DNA of 64,000 nt from CAVPMW01 sp963706515 (GCA_963706515.1 CAVPMW010000010.1:124001-188000); one strand, 5' to 3'; positions 29,191 through 37,968 are shown, counted from the first letter of the stretch. Notes: generated by a model not told the origin, from the letters alone. Translations and numbers: made by a program.

Positions 29191-29225
29191 AAAACCCCGG
29201 GGAATTTCTCCCCGGGGTTTTTATT
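29191..29225 (+). terminator. Rho-independent terminator
   Basis: Perfect 12-bp stem AAACCCCGGGGA / TCCCCGGGGTTT with a short ATTTC-type loop followed by TTATTT, 20 bp after the protease stop. The A-tract on the other side allows it to act for the minus-strand gene as well. Confidence 0.92.
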
Positions 29226-29296
29226 TGGATCAAGGATTAACGCAGCTCCCAATATCTGGATTTACCCACTCGATCGCCCTGCTCTTCTAAATCCAG

Positions 29297-32197
29297 CTAT
29301 TTGGATGTAAACACTGCCTGGTCGAAGCTGGTATTGCCAGCCTGATCGGTGGCTACGACCCGCAAAGTATGTTTGCCCGGCGTGGCCTGCCAGACAACAG
29401 CATAAGGCGGCTGGTTGAGGCTGGCAATCAGCTGGTCGTCCAGGTACCAGGCGAGGCTGCTCAGCTTCAGGTCATCCGCTGCTTCCACTTGAAAAGTGAC
29501 CTGCGGGCTGTCCGTTTCGCCGCCATCGAGAGGGTCCAGGATTTTAACGGTAGGAGGCTGATTATCCACCGTTACCTGGATGATGCTGCGCTCCGCTCTC
29601 TGGTTTCCTTTCCCAACCAGCAGCTGGAGGGCGTAAAGTCCGCTCAAGCCGGTTGTATCCCAAACAGCCAAAGTGTCGTCCTGCACAGGTTCTTTAATAT
29701 CGTCTCCGACCTGCAGCCAGGCCTGCGGATTAAGTCCCTGTCCGATCTGGATTCGATAGAACGAAAAATCAGGTCCGTTTGCAGTTCCTTGAATTGGTAC
29801 CTTGCCACTCACATAAGAGAACATGCCAGGTGACGTAATCACGGCATCCGCTGAGCTGGCGGTGTTAGAAGTGATCACATCATAGGCTTCAGGCGCGGTG
29901 GCGATTCCCGCCTGCTGGGCCCATGCGGCAGCTTCTGCGGGCACCTGCATAAATACTCGATCCTCCACCAGCTCGCTGGGCGTAAATACCGTCGCTAACA
30001 GACCGGTCTCCCGGTTTATCTGCACCGGACGGTAGAGAGTATCTGCTTGAGTAGGCTCACTTCCGGGAAGGAATACCTCGCTGACAACATTCGGGCAAGC
30101 CGGCGTAGGCAGCATGCCCGAAGGATCGCAGACGTCCAGGGTTGAGATTCCGGCGGGGATAGACCAGGATTGTGAAGGCTGGTCACGGTGCGCGTACTGC
30201 ATCAAGGCATGCCAGAGCGCTGCAGGGATCTCGGGAGTGACCCCCGCGGGATCACCCTGCGCCAGGTTTCCGACCCAAACCCCGGTTAACATTTGAGGGG
30301 TGTAACCGATCGTCCAGGCGTCTCTGCCTGCTGAAGTCTTGCCGGTTTTTGCAGCCGCCGGACGCCCAATTTCTAGAGGATTGGGATGACCCTGGCTCGG
30401 CCAACGAGCAGTCTCATCGCTCAAAACATTCGTCAACAGGTAAGCCAGCTGTGGACTGACGATCGGTCTGACTTGCGCGCTGCTCCAATCCAGCCAGGTG
30501 CGTCCCGCGGTATCTTGCAGGCGTAAAAGCGGTGTGGGTGTGAGATCGGAATTGGCGGATGCCCCATTTGAATTAGCTTCAAGAAGATGTCCAGCCAATG
30601 TGCCCTGGTTAGCAAGCGCGCTGAAAGCCTGGCTCATTTCGAGCAATGTGGCTTTGCCTCCTTCCAGGAGCAGCTTCTGTGCAGCCTCCGTTGAGGTAGG
30701 AGCCTCAAGCGTTATTCCTAGCTGCCGGGCGATTCGCCAGACATTTTCTGATCCCAAACTCAGGAGCAGTTGAGCGGCAGGAACGACATAATCGTTTGCC
30801 AGAGCTGTGCGCAGGCGCACTGGCCCATGGGCAGCGGATTCGGCAGAATTGATTTCAGGGATTAATTCTTTGCTTGGGATATCCCAGGCGAGGGTTGCCG
30901 GGCTCATTCCCCGTGTGAATGAAGTTAAATAGATGAGCGGAGTTAACAACGTTCCTGGAGGGTGACCGGGCTGGAAAGCGGGATTCAAACTGTGGTTGGG
31001 ATCGCCAACGAAAGCCAGGATTTGACCGTTGTTTGGGGAAAGAATGACAGCATTCGCCGCCAGCGAGTTCGCAGCAGGCTTGTTGCGCGTCGGAATGGTC
31101 GGCAGTAATCTAGCCGCCTGACAGTCCAAACTGGCGGGAAGCTCGGCTTGTGAGGACTGGGTGCCCAATCGTTTGAGCTGCTCGGCTAAGGCACAGGTAG
31201 CCTGGAGTTGTAAATCGTAATCCAGGGTCGTGATGATCTTCAATCCTCCACGCTTCAAGCGCTCTGCAGGTACCTCGCCCGCCAGGCTATCTAAAACCAG
31301 CTCGGAGAAAGCTGGGGCAAGATCTGTGGACGATTTATCTGGTACGCTGGGATTCACCTGGGTATTGATGGCTGCGCTGGCTTGCGTGGCAGAAAGCATG
31401 CCTTGCGCAAACAATTTGTTGACCACATTCTGGAATCGTTCCCGATCCGGAGGGAGGTCCGGGGCATCCAGCAATGCAGCCAGCCAGATAGATTCCGGCA
31501 GTGAAAGCTTCCCGGCTGGTTTTTGGAAGTATACGCGCGCAGCTGCATCTACTCCATAAGCGTTTTGCCCATAGTTGGCGCTGTTCAGGTACCATTCCAG
31601 GAGCTGGGTACGCCCAAAACGGGAGGTGATTTGGGCGGCGAGCAGGCGCTCGCGCAGCGCCTTCCGAATGCCAGGGGGCTCCTTCCAAAGCAGTAAATCC
31701 GCAGCCAACTGCTCGGCAATCGTTGGGTGGTCACTTTCCAATGGCCAACTGAGCGTAAACCCGGGATGCTGCCAAAAGCCCGGATCTGTGGAGGCCAGCG
31801 TGGTGGAGATCAGGTCAGGGGTAATTAACGGTAAAGACTGCTGGCTCGCAGGATTAGCTCCCTGGTCCAATGGGTAATGGAGATACTCGCTGCCTGCTGC
31901 TCCCGGGTTTTGGAAAGTTGCGATAACGTGCTCGCCGGTGCGATCGTAAAGGCGGGTTGGCTGGCGCAGCTCTCCCCGCTGCCCGTCGAGCAGGGCAGGC
32001 AGAATTTCAGGAGAGGGCAAATCAACGACAAGCGCGGAATAAATTAATGTTGCGCTGACCATGGCAATAATCACCATTAAGCTGATCAGCAACGCACATC
32101 CCAGCCCGATAAAACCATAGGAAGACCGCCTTGACTTTTTCAGGCGGTCATGGCGCAGTTGGATGATCAAAGGCACTTCAGGCATACGGGAAACCAC
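29297..32197 (-). CDS. Class A penicillin-binding-protein homologue with both active sites degenerate
   Basis: Up to 966 aa, intact. A transmembrane helix lies at about 29-55, then a GT51 (glycosyltransferase) domain, a transpeptidase domain and two C-terminal beta domains (NGPDFSFYRIQIGQG, then PPTVKILDP). In GT51 the catalytic ED of motif 1 is TD (Thr137-Asp138 in ASTDPGFWQHPGF), and the TITQQ motif is TIAEQ; the RKALRERLLAAQI and EWYLNSANYGQNAYGVDAAA parts are well kept. In the transpeptidase SxxK is T416-L-L-T419, the SxN region reads DYV (469-471), and only KTG (617-619) remains. Probably a structural or regulatory protein, not an enzyme. The start may be GTG 32197 or ATG 32185. Confidence 0.82.
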   Translation of the reverse strand: MVSRMPEVPLIIQLRHDRLKKSRRSSYGFIGLGCALLISLMVIIAMVSATLIYSALVVDLPSPEILPALLDGQRGELRQPTRLYDRTGEHVIATFQNPGAAGSEYLHYPLDQGANPASQQSLPLITPDLISTTLASTDPGFWQHPGFTLSWPLESDHPTIAEQLAADLLLWKEPPGIRKALRERLLAAQITSRFGRTQLLEWYLNSANYGQNAYGVDAAARVYFQKPAGKLSLPESIWLAALLDAPDLPPDRERFQNVVNKLFAQGMLSATQASAAINTQVNPSVPDKSSTDLAPAFSELVLDSLAGEVPAERLKRGGLKIITTLDYDLQLQATCALAEQLKRLGTQSSQAELPASLDCQAARLLPTIPTRNKPAANSLAANAVILSPNNGQILAFVGDPNHSLNPAFQPGHPPGTLLTPLIYLTSFTRGMSPATLAWDIPSKELIPEINSAESAAHGPVRLRTALANDYVVPAAQLLLSLGSENVWRIARQLGITLEAPTSTEAAQKLLLEGGKATLLEMSQAFSALANQGTLAGHLLEANSNGASANSDLTPTPLLRLQDTAGRTWLDWSSAQVRPIVSPQLAYLLTNVLSDETARWPSQGHPNPLEIGRPAAAKTGKTSAGRDAWTIGYTPQMLTGVWVGNLAQGDPAGVTPEIPAALWHALMQYAHRDQPSQSWSIPAGISTLDVCDPSGMLPTPACPNVVSEVFLPGSEPTQADTLYRPVQINRETGLLATVFTPSELVEDRVFMQVPAEAAAWAQQAGIATAPEAYDVITSNTASSADAVITSPGMFSYVSGKVPIQGTANGPDFSFYRIQIGQGLNPQAWLQVGDDIKEPVQDDTLAVWDTTGLSGLYALQLLVGKGNQRAERSIIQVTVDNQPPTVKILDPLDGGETDSPQVTFQVEAADDLKLSSLAWYLDDQLIASLNQPPYAVVWQATPGKHTLRVVATDQAGNTSFDQAVFTSK

Positions 32198-32232
32198 TCA
32201 TGACTACTGGTTTGACAGAAAGGGGAAGGAGC

Positions 32233-32286
32233 ACACGAACCGGCAGAGGTGCTTCCCCACTACCTCTGCCGGTGCAAGTTTCGTGC
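32233..32286 (-). promoter_or_regulatory. Structured leader upstream of the PBP homologue
   Basis: A perfect 12-bp inverted repeat (ACCGGCAGAGGT at 32239-32250, ACCTCTGCCGGT at 32262-32273) lies inside a second pair (CACGAA / TTCGTG). It is between the recN end and the PBP start on the minus strand, so it would be in the PBP 5' leader. It has no U-tract. It could be an attenuator, a protein site or a recN 3' structure. I could not match it to a known riboswitch. Confidence 0.5.
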
Positions 32287-32425
32287 AGGGCCCCTGGATT
32301 TCCCCAGAACCGACACACCTGCACAGGAGAATTTATTCCAGCGACCGTATAATTTCAATATCATTTGTATTTTATCAAAGCCAGACCGCAATGGCGGCTT
32401 ACAATGCTGTTAGGGCTGCCTGGAA

Positions 32426-34183
32426 TCATATTTTTGTCTCCACTGCATCGATCATCTCTTGGGCAGAACGCAGATTGTTTTCGCTCACACTTCCCAACAT
32501 TTGCGCCAGCTCAACCAGGCGGGCTTCTCCCTCGAGAGGAATGACTTGCGTGGTAGTTCTGCCAGCAATGACATTTTTCTTAACCTGGAAATGTTGTTCA
32601 CCATATGCGGCGAGCTGAGGCAGGTGAGTGATGCAGATCACCTGGTGCTGGGTGGCGAGCTGGTAAAGTTTCTGCCCGACGATCGCACCGACGCGCCCGC
32701 CTATACCCTGGTCGATCTCATCGAAAATCAGTGAGGGGATGCGGTCTGCCTGGGCGAGCACATTTTTTAATGCCAGCATTAATCGGGAAGTCTCACCTCC
32801 GGAGGCGATCTTTGCCAGCGGCTTATACCCCTCGCCGGGATTTGGTGCAATGTAGAACTCTACCCGCTCCAAACCAGATGCATCGAATGCTACGTTCTCA
32901 CCGTCGCCGAGCGGGACTCCTTCCGGATCAGGTCGCCTGTGAAATTCCACCCGAAAGTTCGCGCCGCTCATCTGCAGGTCGGCCAGCTCAGAGATAATTT
33001 CCTGGCTCAAGCGCTCAGCAGCCGCGTGGCGGATCCTTGCTAAAGATGTGCCCAGACGGGCGATTTGCTGCCGGGATCCAGCCAGCTGCTCTTCGAGCTC
33101 CTGCAAGCGATCATCCAGGCTGGTAATCTCTTCCAGCTCCTGCTGGGCTTTACTGGCGTAAGCCAGGATGGCTTCGATCGAGTCCCCATATTTATGTTTG
33201 AGGTTCTGGATGAGCGCCAGCCGCTCTTCGACCTGGTCGAGCCGCTTCGGGTTAAATTCGATGCCATCCAGATAGGCACGGATTTGGCGAGCCAACTCAG
33301 ATAACCCGTCTAACAGCTCCTGTGATTGGTCGTAAAGCCCGGATTGGGAAGCATCCAGACGAGACAAGCCTGAGAGGGCATTCACGGTCTGTCCGAGCAG
33401 ATCGGAGGCGGGCTGGGTCTCGGGAGTCCCTTCGTCCAGTGCCAGCAAAGCTTCCTGGCAGAGCTTCGCCAGGCCTTCCGCATTGGCCAAACGGTTCCGT
33501 TCGTCCCGCAGCTGAGCCTCTTCGGCTGGGAGCAAACGCGCCAATTCGATCTCACGGATCTGGTAGTTGAGCATATCCAAACGGCGCGCGGCGTCTTTTT
33601 CTGCATTCCGCAGCCGCTCCAGCTCAGCCCGGGTTTCTTGCCAGTGCTGGTAAGCCAGCCGGTAGTCCTGGAGCAAGCCTTCCAGAGCAGGCAAGCTCAA
33701 TTCCTCTGCGATGTGGATCGAAATCGCGTAGCGGTCCAGTAATCCCTGGTGCTGATTCACATGCAGCAGAGAAAGGTGCTCCGACTGCCCGTGGACATCG
33801 ACGAGCAGCTCACCCAGCTCGCGCAGCAAGGCGGTACTTGCAGGCCGACCGTTCACTCGAGCAGAATTTCGACCTGAGCTGCGCAATTCTCTGCTCAGGA
33901 CCAGGTATTCCAAATCGTCCAGGAGCTCTTCACGCTCGAGAATTGCCAGGATCGCGCTGCGATTGGATTCTGGGATGCGGAAGACGGCTTCCAGGTTGCA
34001 GCGCTCAGCCCCACTTCGAATGGCAGTGCTCTCCGCCCGTCCCCCCAGGATCGCTTCAACGGCGTCGATCACGATCGATTTTCCGGCCCCGGTTTCCCCG
34101 GTGAATGTAATCAAATGGGGTCCGAGCTGGAGGTCTAGCCGGTCGATGATAGCAAAATTCTCAACGCGCAGTTCAGTGAGCAT
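32426..34183 (-). CDS. recN: DNA repair ATPase RecN
   Basis: 585 aa, intact, close to the family's usual length. SMC-like: N-terminal Walker A GETGAGKS at 29-36 in the RecN signature VENFAIIDRLDLQLG; long coiled-coil middle (about 150-380); C-terminal signature IASGGETSRLMLALK and Walker B LIFDEIDQGIGG, then CITHLPQLAA. RecN acts in double-strand break repair by holding DNA ends. It lies 11 bp after the B-box protein gene and probably shares a transcript with nadK. Confidence 0.95.
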   Translation of the reverse strand: MLTELRVENFAIIDRLDLQLGPHLITFTGETGAGKSIVIDAVEAILGGRAESTAIRSGAERCNLEAVFRIPESNRSAILAILEREELLDDLEYLVLSRELRSSGRNSARVNGRPASTALLRELGELLVDVHGQSEHLSLLHVNQHQGLLDRYAISIHIAEELSLPALEGLLQDYRLAYQHWQETRAELERLRNAEKDAARRLDMLNYQIREIELARLLPAEEAQLRDERNRLANAEGLAKLCQEALLALDEGTPETQPASDLLGQTVNALSGLSRLDASQSGLYDQSQELLDGLSELARQIRAYLDGIEFNPKRLDQVEERLALIQNLKHKYGDSIEAILAYASKAQQELEEITSLDDRLQELEEQLAGSRQQIARLGTSLARIRHAAAERLSQEIISELADLQMSGANFRVEFHRRPDPEGVPLGDGENVAFDASGLERVEFYIAPNPGEGYKPLAKIASGGETSRLMLALKNVLAQADRIPSLIFDEIDQGIGGRVGAIVGQKLYQLATQHQVICITHLPQLAAYGEQHFQVKKNVIAGRTTTQVIPLEGEARLVELAQMLGSVSENNLRSAQEMIDAVETKI

Positions 34184-34194
34184 CCCTACAAACC

Positions 34195-34737
34195 TTATTC
34201 AAGCGAAGCAGCTACCTGGTGATGCTGATGCCAAACAGGCGGTAGGTAATCGTGGAGATAAAACCTGCCGCGTAGAATTCCATACCAGACCAGGCTGAGC
34301 AGCCCTATTCCGAACCCAAAGGAAAGCCGGGTTAAGAGGAACAATGCAGGCATAATGAGGCATCCGACACCGGCGGCAATCGGTACAAGGATCGATAACT
34401 GGCGTGAGCGGCGCTTATGGATGGCGAAGCGCACCACCTCGGCTGCTCCAGCCCCGACGATGGGTCCGAGAAAGATTGCAAAAAAGCCGATAAATTGGAC
34501 GGTCAGGCTGCCCAGGTAGCCAATTAATGCCGCTATGCCGAGGGCGACCGGGTAATCGTACCAGGTTGCAGTATCGAATATTTTTTGTTGGCCGCGCACA
34601 CATTCCTTGCAGCGATAACCGGTTGGGGTGGATACCGCACATTTGGGGCAGATCGGTTTATCACAGCGGTTGCAGCGTAAGGTAGTTTCTACCGTAGGAT
34701 GGTTGGCGCAGTACAATTTTACTTCTTGAGAAGTCAT
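34195..34737 (-). CDS. B-box zinc-finger multi-helix membrane protein
   Basis: 180 aa. The N-terminus carries a zinc-binding finger with paired CxxC motifs (YCANHP, LRCNRCDKPICPKCAV, YRCKECV). Four hydrophobic helices follow (ALGIAALIGYLGSL, FIGFFAIFLGPIVGAG, LSILVPIAAGVGCLIM, LSFGFGIGLLSLVW). Its function is unknown. The gene overlaps nadK by 4 bp at its start and is 11 bp before recN, giving a nadK - B-box - recN operon. Confidence 0.72.
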   Translation of the reverse strand: MTSQEVKLYCANHPTVETTLRCNRCDKPICPKCAVSTPTGYRCKECVRGQQKIFDTATWYDYPVALGIAALIGYLGSLTVQFIGFFAIFLGPIVGAGAAEVVRFAIHKRRSRQLSILVPIAAGVGCLIMPALFLLTRLSFGFGIGLLSLVWYGILRGRFYLHDYLPPVWHQHHQVAASLE

Positions 34738-35606
34738 CTTAGATTTCCTGTGGATGGGTTTTGATTCATATGTGGGGTCAGGTTGCGATAGAAATACCCA
34801 GGGTCCTGGAAGCGGACGAAGCGGACGGTATGCTCGCTGGCGCAGGCTTCGATTCGATCGCCGTCATTCACCTCAACCGGTGTTTGCCCATCAATTGACA
34901 GCTCGGCCTGATACTCAGAATTGACGGTGATTCCGACTGTGGAGCCTTCCGATAATACGATTGCCCGGTCGAGCGACAGGTGCGGGGCTACCGGGATTAA
35001 CAGGATGTTGCGCAGCTCGGGCGGAAGGATCGGACCTCCTGCAGCCAGAGCGTACGCCGTTGAACCGGTAGGCGTGGCCGCGATCAAAACGTCTGCAACG
35101 TAAGTGGTTAAAAATCGACCATCGACCATCGCGGTAAGACGCACCGGGCGCATCATTTGACCCCGACCAACGGCAACTTCATTCAAAACATCCCAGGCGC
35201 CGATGCGCTCATCACCCCGCCATTGTTCGGCGCTCAGCATCATGCGCGTCTCCAGGCGATAATCGCCGGTAAGCAGGCGGGGAAGGATTTCATTCCACTG
35301 GTTTGTCAGGATCTCGGTGAGAAATCCGAAGCGACCCATATTAATGCCCAGGATCGGTACACCTGCTGGACCAGCCAGGTGTCCGGCACGCAGCATACTG
35401 CCATCGCCGCCGATGGCAATCAGCAAGTCCACTTCGCCGCTGGCGACCCGCGCTTGCAGCCCCTCATTGTTCAGGTAGCTGTACGTGACCTGGATCGCGT
35501 GCTTGCGCAGCGAATTGGAGATGCGGACAGCTTCTTTAAGCGATTTCGCCAGCTGCGGGTGAGCCGCGACAGCAACACTATGCAGTGAAATCAGGGGCGA
35601 GTTCAT
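34734..35606 (-). CDS. nadK: NAD kinase
   Basis: 290 aa. The diagnostic GGDGS motif is at 66-70 (LIAIGGDGSMLRAG), followed by NMGRFGFLTE and the C-terminal TPTGSTAYALAAGGPI loop. It phosphorylates NAD to NADP using ATP or polyphosphate. The ATG at 35606 is the first gene of the nadK - B-box - recN operon. No unusual features. Confidence 0.95.
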   Translation of the reverse strand: MNSPLISLHSVAVAAHPQLAKSLKEAVRISNSLRKHAIQVTYSYLNNEGLQARVASGEVDLLIAIGGDGSMLRAGHLAGPAGVPILGINMGRFGFLTEILTNQWNEILPRLLTGDYRLETRMMLSAEQWRGDERIGAWDVLNEVAVGRGQMMRPVRLTAMVDGRFLTTYVADVLIAATPTGSTAYALAAGGPILPPELRNILLIPVAPHLSLDRAIVLSEGSTVGITVNSEYQAELSIDGQTPVEVNDGDRIEACASEHTVRFVRFQDPGYFYRNLTPHMNQNPSTGNLR

Positions 35607-35660
35607 ATCGGGCTAATTATATAGTGAAAGTAATCGTCTTCGAGTGCTGATGTGGAGATT

Positions 35661-36200
35661 TCAGGAAAGACGCTGATCGCAGATCGAGCGAAAGCCGCAG
35701 GCCTGGCAGCGCCCAAGGGAGCTGTGGGAGCGGTTAAGGTCTGTATCCGGATCGTGTGCGTGCATTTCCTCCAGCAGGCTTTCTAACGCGGCTTCCAGCT
35801 CGCGGGAGTAATCGATCACAAATGTACGGTTGGGATAATGGATGATGCCATACGGCGGTCGTTTGGCATATGTGCGCTCGACAAGCCGGCAGTAAGCAGC
35901 TAATTGAAATATGTGCGAATCATAAGGACGTGCATGGATCTGGCTCGATTTAACCTCTACCGGGATGATGTAATCTCCATCATCGACCAGGTAATCCGGA
36001 CGACCGGTCAGACCTGACCGGGCATCGTAGAGTGGACTTTCTACGGGACTCCACCGGCTGGTATCAGCATAAATTACCCTTCCCTGAGGCAGCCCGGCAG
36101 CATTTTGCTCGTGCTTCGCCAACCAGAAGAGAAGAATTGCCAGTGCAATGAATAGAAAAGCCAGGAAGAGCATAGCGGGAAATTCCGTGGTCTGACCCAC
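35661..36200 (-). CDS. Membrane Cas4-like nuclease, C-terminal part
   Basis: 179 aa as an isolated frame starting with GTG 36200. An N-terminal helix (AMLFLAFLFIALAILLFWLA) precedes the PD-(D/E)XK core: GRPDYLVD and PVEVKSS give the Asp, Glu and Lys, QLAAYCRLVE is the QxxxY-type motif, and the C-terminal CQACGFRSIC supplies cysteines for the Cas4-type [4Fe-4S] cluster. The missing N-terminal motif (first Cys, His) lies in the adjacent frame at 36201-36437, which is the same reading frame and separated by one TGA codon. The two are best seen as one gene. No CRISPR array is nearby. Confidence 0.7.
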   Translation of the reverse strand: MGQTTEFPAMLFLAFLFIALAILLFWLAKHEQNAAGLPQGRVIYADTSRWSPVESPLYDARSGLTGRPDYLVDDGDYIIPVEVKSSQIHARPYDSHIFQLAAYCRLVERTYAKRPPYGIIHYPNRTFVIDYSRELEAALESLLEEMHAHDPDTDLNRSHSSLGRCQACGFRSICDQRLS

Positions 36201-36437
36201 TCAAACCAACGATTGCGCCAGGTACAAGAGCAGCAAACCCAGAGCCGCAAGGATCAAACCGATGCCAGCAATACGCAGGTACCTGATGGTTGCCACAGCC
36301 TGCCCATGCTTCTCGTGGAGCTGGGTGCCCTGGCTCAGCTCAGCAGTGTTTTGGGAGGGTATATTCTGTTTTTGATATCCCCAAGCGCGCTGGCAGTACA
36401 GGTAAGTGCCGATCTCAGAGGCACGGATCGTTCGCAT
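36201..36437 (-). CDS. Membrane Cas4-like nuclease, N-terminal part before in-frame TGA
   Basis: 78 aa. It begins with RASEIGTYLYCQRAWGYQ, the usual Cas4/RecB-type opening with the first cluster cysteine, then LHEKHG with the motif-I histidine, and ends in a helix (IAGIGLILAALGLLLLYL). The TGA stop at 36201-36203 is followed directly by GTG of the downstream part with no frame change. With the stop read through, two helices form a hairpin that splits the nuclease domain. An error, a nonsense change or a genuine two-chain protein are all possible. Confidence 0.65.
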   Translation of the reverse strand: MRTIRASEIGTYLYCQRAWGYQKQNIPSQNTAELSQGTQLHEKHGQAVATIRYLRIAGIGLILAALGLLLLYLAQSLV

Positions 36438-36442
36438 GCGCC

Positions 36443-37126
36443 TCAGGGATTGTTTGTTTCCGGCGAATCGGGGTTGATAATTACTGCGGAGTTGGACAGA
36501 TCCATGCGCGCTTGCATTTCAACCAGACGCTGCTCGAGCTGGCTCTGCCTCAAGCTGATTGCCAGGTCACCGCGGGTACGCTCAGTCACGCCGCGCACCA
36601 TGTCAGTCAGCCGGCGCAAGCCTCCGGTTACGGCATCCGGGTAATCCATGGTCACCAGGACGGCGTAGATATCATCCATGCAGCTGAGCAATCGCTCGGC
36701 TTCACCGGTATGACCTTTCATCAAGCAATCCAGGCAGCGCCGGCGCAGCTCACCGGCGGCTTCTGCCAGACCTTGCAGAAAGGTTGCCGGATCAATGCCA
36801 AGCTCTTCGGGTAAAGGCAGGCTGTTGTTGCCTAATAATGCATATACACTGCTGGCTTCGGCGTATTCCTTCAGAGCATCCTGAGTGTAACCGGCGTAAT
36901 AGAGCTCGGGGTATTCAGCCAGGTCGGTTTGTAAAGATTCGGCAATGTGCCGGGCATCTTCGAGGTGCTGGAGAGCCAGGGATCGTTCATCCCGGTGGAC
37001 AGCTCGAATGGCATGGGCGCAGTGGCGGGTGAGCAGGCGCGATTGAGCCAGCGCCTGGTCCCGGGCTGCTGTGCGGATCTCGAAATGCTGGCGAATCCGT
37101 TCGGCAATATCTTCAATCGGTTCCAT
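36443..37126 (-). CDS. Translin-family protein
   Basis: 227 aa, predicted all-helical. Matches the translin fold: YPELYYAGYTQDALKEYAEA in the middle, FLQGLAEAAGELRRRCLDCL after it, then RRLTDMVRGVTERTRGDL near the end. Translins bind single-stranded nucleic acid and, with TRAX-type partners, can have RNase activity; the bacterial versions are little studied. ATG 37126 is the second gene of a DUF3467-translin pair and lies 5 bp before the Cas4-like gene. Confidence 0.75.
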   Translation of the reverse strand: MEPIEDIAERIRQHFEIRTAARDQALAQSRLLTRHCAHAIRAVHRDERSLALQHLEDARHIAESLQTDLAEYPELYYAGYTQDALKEYAEASSVYALLGNNSLPLPEELGIDPATFLQGLAEAAGELRRRCLDCLMKGHTGEAERLLSCMDDIYAVLVTMDYPDAVTGGLRRLTDMVRGVTERTRGDLAISLRQSQLEQRLVEMQARMDLSNSAVIINPDSPETNNP

Positions 37127-37131
37127 ATTGT

Positions 37132-37473
37132 TTACTCAGGGGGTGGTTTATCCGGATCATGAGGCGGATGAAATAGATATTCGGCCAGGGAAGCACTCCC
37201 CGGCAGATGGATCTCCCCAAAACTCGCCTCAAACCTGGCCAGGTTTTCTGCAAATGCCCTGTAGAACAGCTTGGCTCCGAGCGGCGACATGATGATGCGC
37301 GAAAGCACCTGGGCGGAGCTATCACCCGGTAAAAGCTGGGCAAAATCGAATACCAGCTCCGAAGGCGAGTGAGTAATGCGGACGAAATTCACATACTCGA
37401 CCTCTAAAGCAGGGGGTATTACTACGGGGAACGGAGTGGGAGCTGACGGACGATCGGCTGGGGTGGACGACAT
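37132..37473 (-). CDS. DUF3467 family protein
   Basis: 113 aa. Contains the family core: VEYVNFVRITHSPSELVFDF, then LSRIIMSPLGAKLFYRAF. The ends are Pro/Ser-rich. DUF3467 proteins are small, soluble and of unknown role. The gene is 5 bp upstream of translin and downstream of ssb, all on the minus strand. Confidence 0.75.
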   Translation of the reverse strand: MSSTPADRPSAPTPFPVVIPPALEVEYVNFVRITHSPSELVFDFAQLLPGDSSAQVLSRIIMSPLGAKLFYRAFAENLARFEASFGEIHLPGSASLAEYLFHPPHDPDKPPPE

Positions 37474-37492
37474 GCTGAGCCTCCGGAATCAG

Positions 37493-37530
37493 GGCGGGGT
37501 GACGCCCTGGTTCTGGCGGTCACCCCGCAG
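37493..37530 (-). terminator. GC-rich hairpin after ssb
   Basis: Near-perfect inverted repeat (GCGGGGTGACGCC and GGCGGTCACCCCGC) just downstream of the ssb stop on the minus strand and before the DUF3467 gene. It has no clear U-tract, so it may pause or stabilise the mRNA and not end it fully. Confidence 0.45.
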
Positions 37531-37545
37531 ATCTGATCCGATCAG

Positions 37546-37968
37546 TTAGAATGGGATATCGCTGTCACCTGCTTCCGCGACCTGACCAGGAAACTCGCCG
37601 GAAGCGACTCCGCTTTCTTCATCATCTCGACTGGAGAGAAAGCGAACTGTGTTAGCGCTCACTTCGTACGAGGCAGCTGGACCATTCTGGCCTTCCCAAA
37701 TGCGCGGCCCACCTGTCTTCATGTCAGGCACGAGGCGCCCTTCCACCAAAACCCGGCTGCCTTTACGCAGGTATTGGTTGCAGATCTCGGCCGATTTGCC
37801 CCAGGCAGAGATGCGGAACCAGATGGTCTCTTTCACTTTTGTGCCGTCCGAGGCGGTATATTGCCGGTTGGTTGCCACGCTGAAATTTGTGACTGCCTGA
37901 CCGGTGGGGGTAAAGCGCATCTCGGGATCGCGGCCGAGATTACCCACGATAATGATAGTGTGGTACAT
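37546..37968 (-). CDS. ssb: Single-stranded DNA-binding protein
   Basis: 140 aa from ATG 37968, chosen because GGAGGT sits 6 bp upstream; the longer frame upstream has no site. OB-fold hallmarks: IIIVGNLGRDPEMRFTPTG, NFSVATNRQYT, WFRISAWGKSAEICNQYLRK, VLVEGRL. The C-terminal tail ends in DSDIPF, the conserved acidic tip that binds replication and repair partners. Confidence 0.96.
   Translation of the reverse strand: MYHTIIIVGNLGRDPEMRFTPTGQAVTNFSVATNRQYTASDGTKVKETIWFRISAWGKSAEICNQYLRKGSRVLVEGRLVPDMKTGGPRIWEGQNGPAASYEVSANTVRFLSSRDDEESGVASGEFPGQVAEAGDSDIPF

Noticed and set aside
29297..32197. Annotation as a functional penicillin-binding protein 1A/1C
   Set aside because: Both catalytic centres lack key residues on direct reading, so an enzymatic name would mislead.
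32233..32286. A ydaO-type (c-di-AMP) riboswitch upstream of the PBP homologue
   Set aside because: I compared the leader with the remembered conserved blocks of that class and found only a GGGGAAA-like fragment, not the full set.
35661..36437. Selenocysteine at the in-frame TGA of the Cas4-like gene
   Set aside because: The TGA falls in the loop between two membrane helices, not at a catalytic position, and I saw no bacterial SECIS-like hairpin directly after it.
35661..36437. A CRISPR-Cas locus because of the Cas4-like gene
   Set aside because: No repeat-spacer array, cas1 or cas2 is visible anywhere in the window; Cas4-like nucleases also occur alone.
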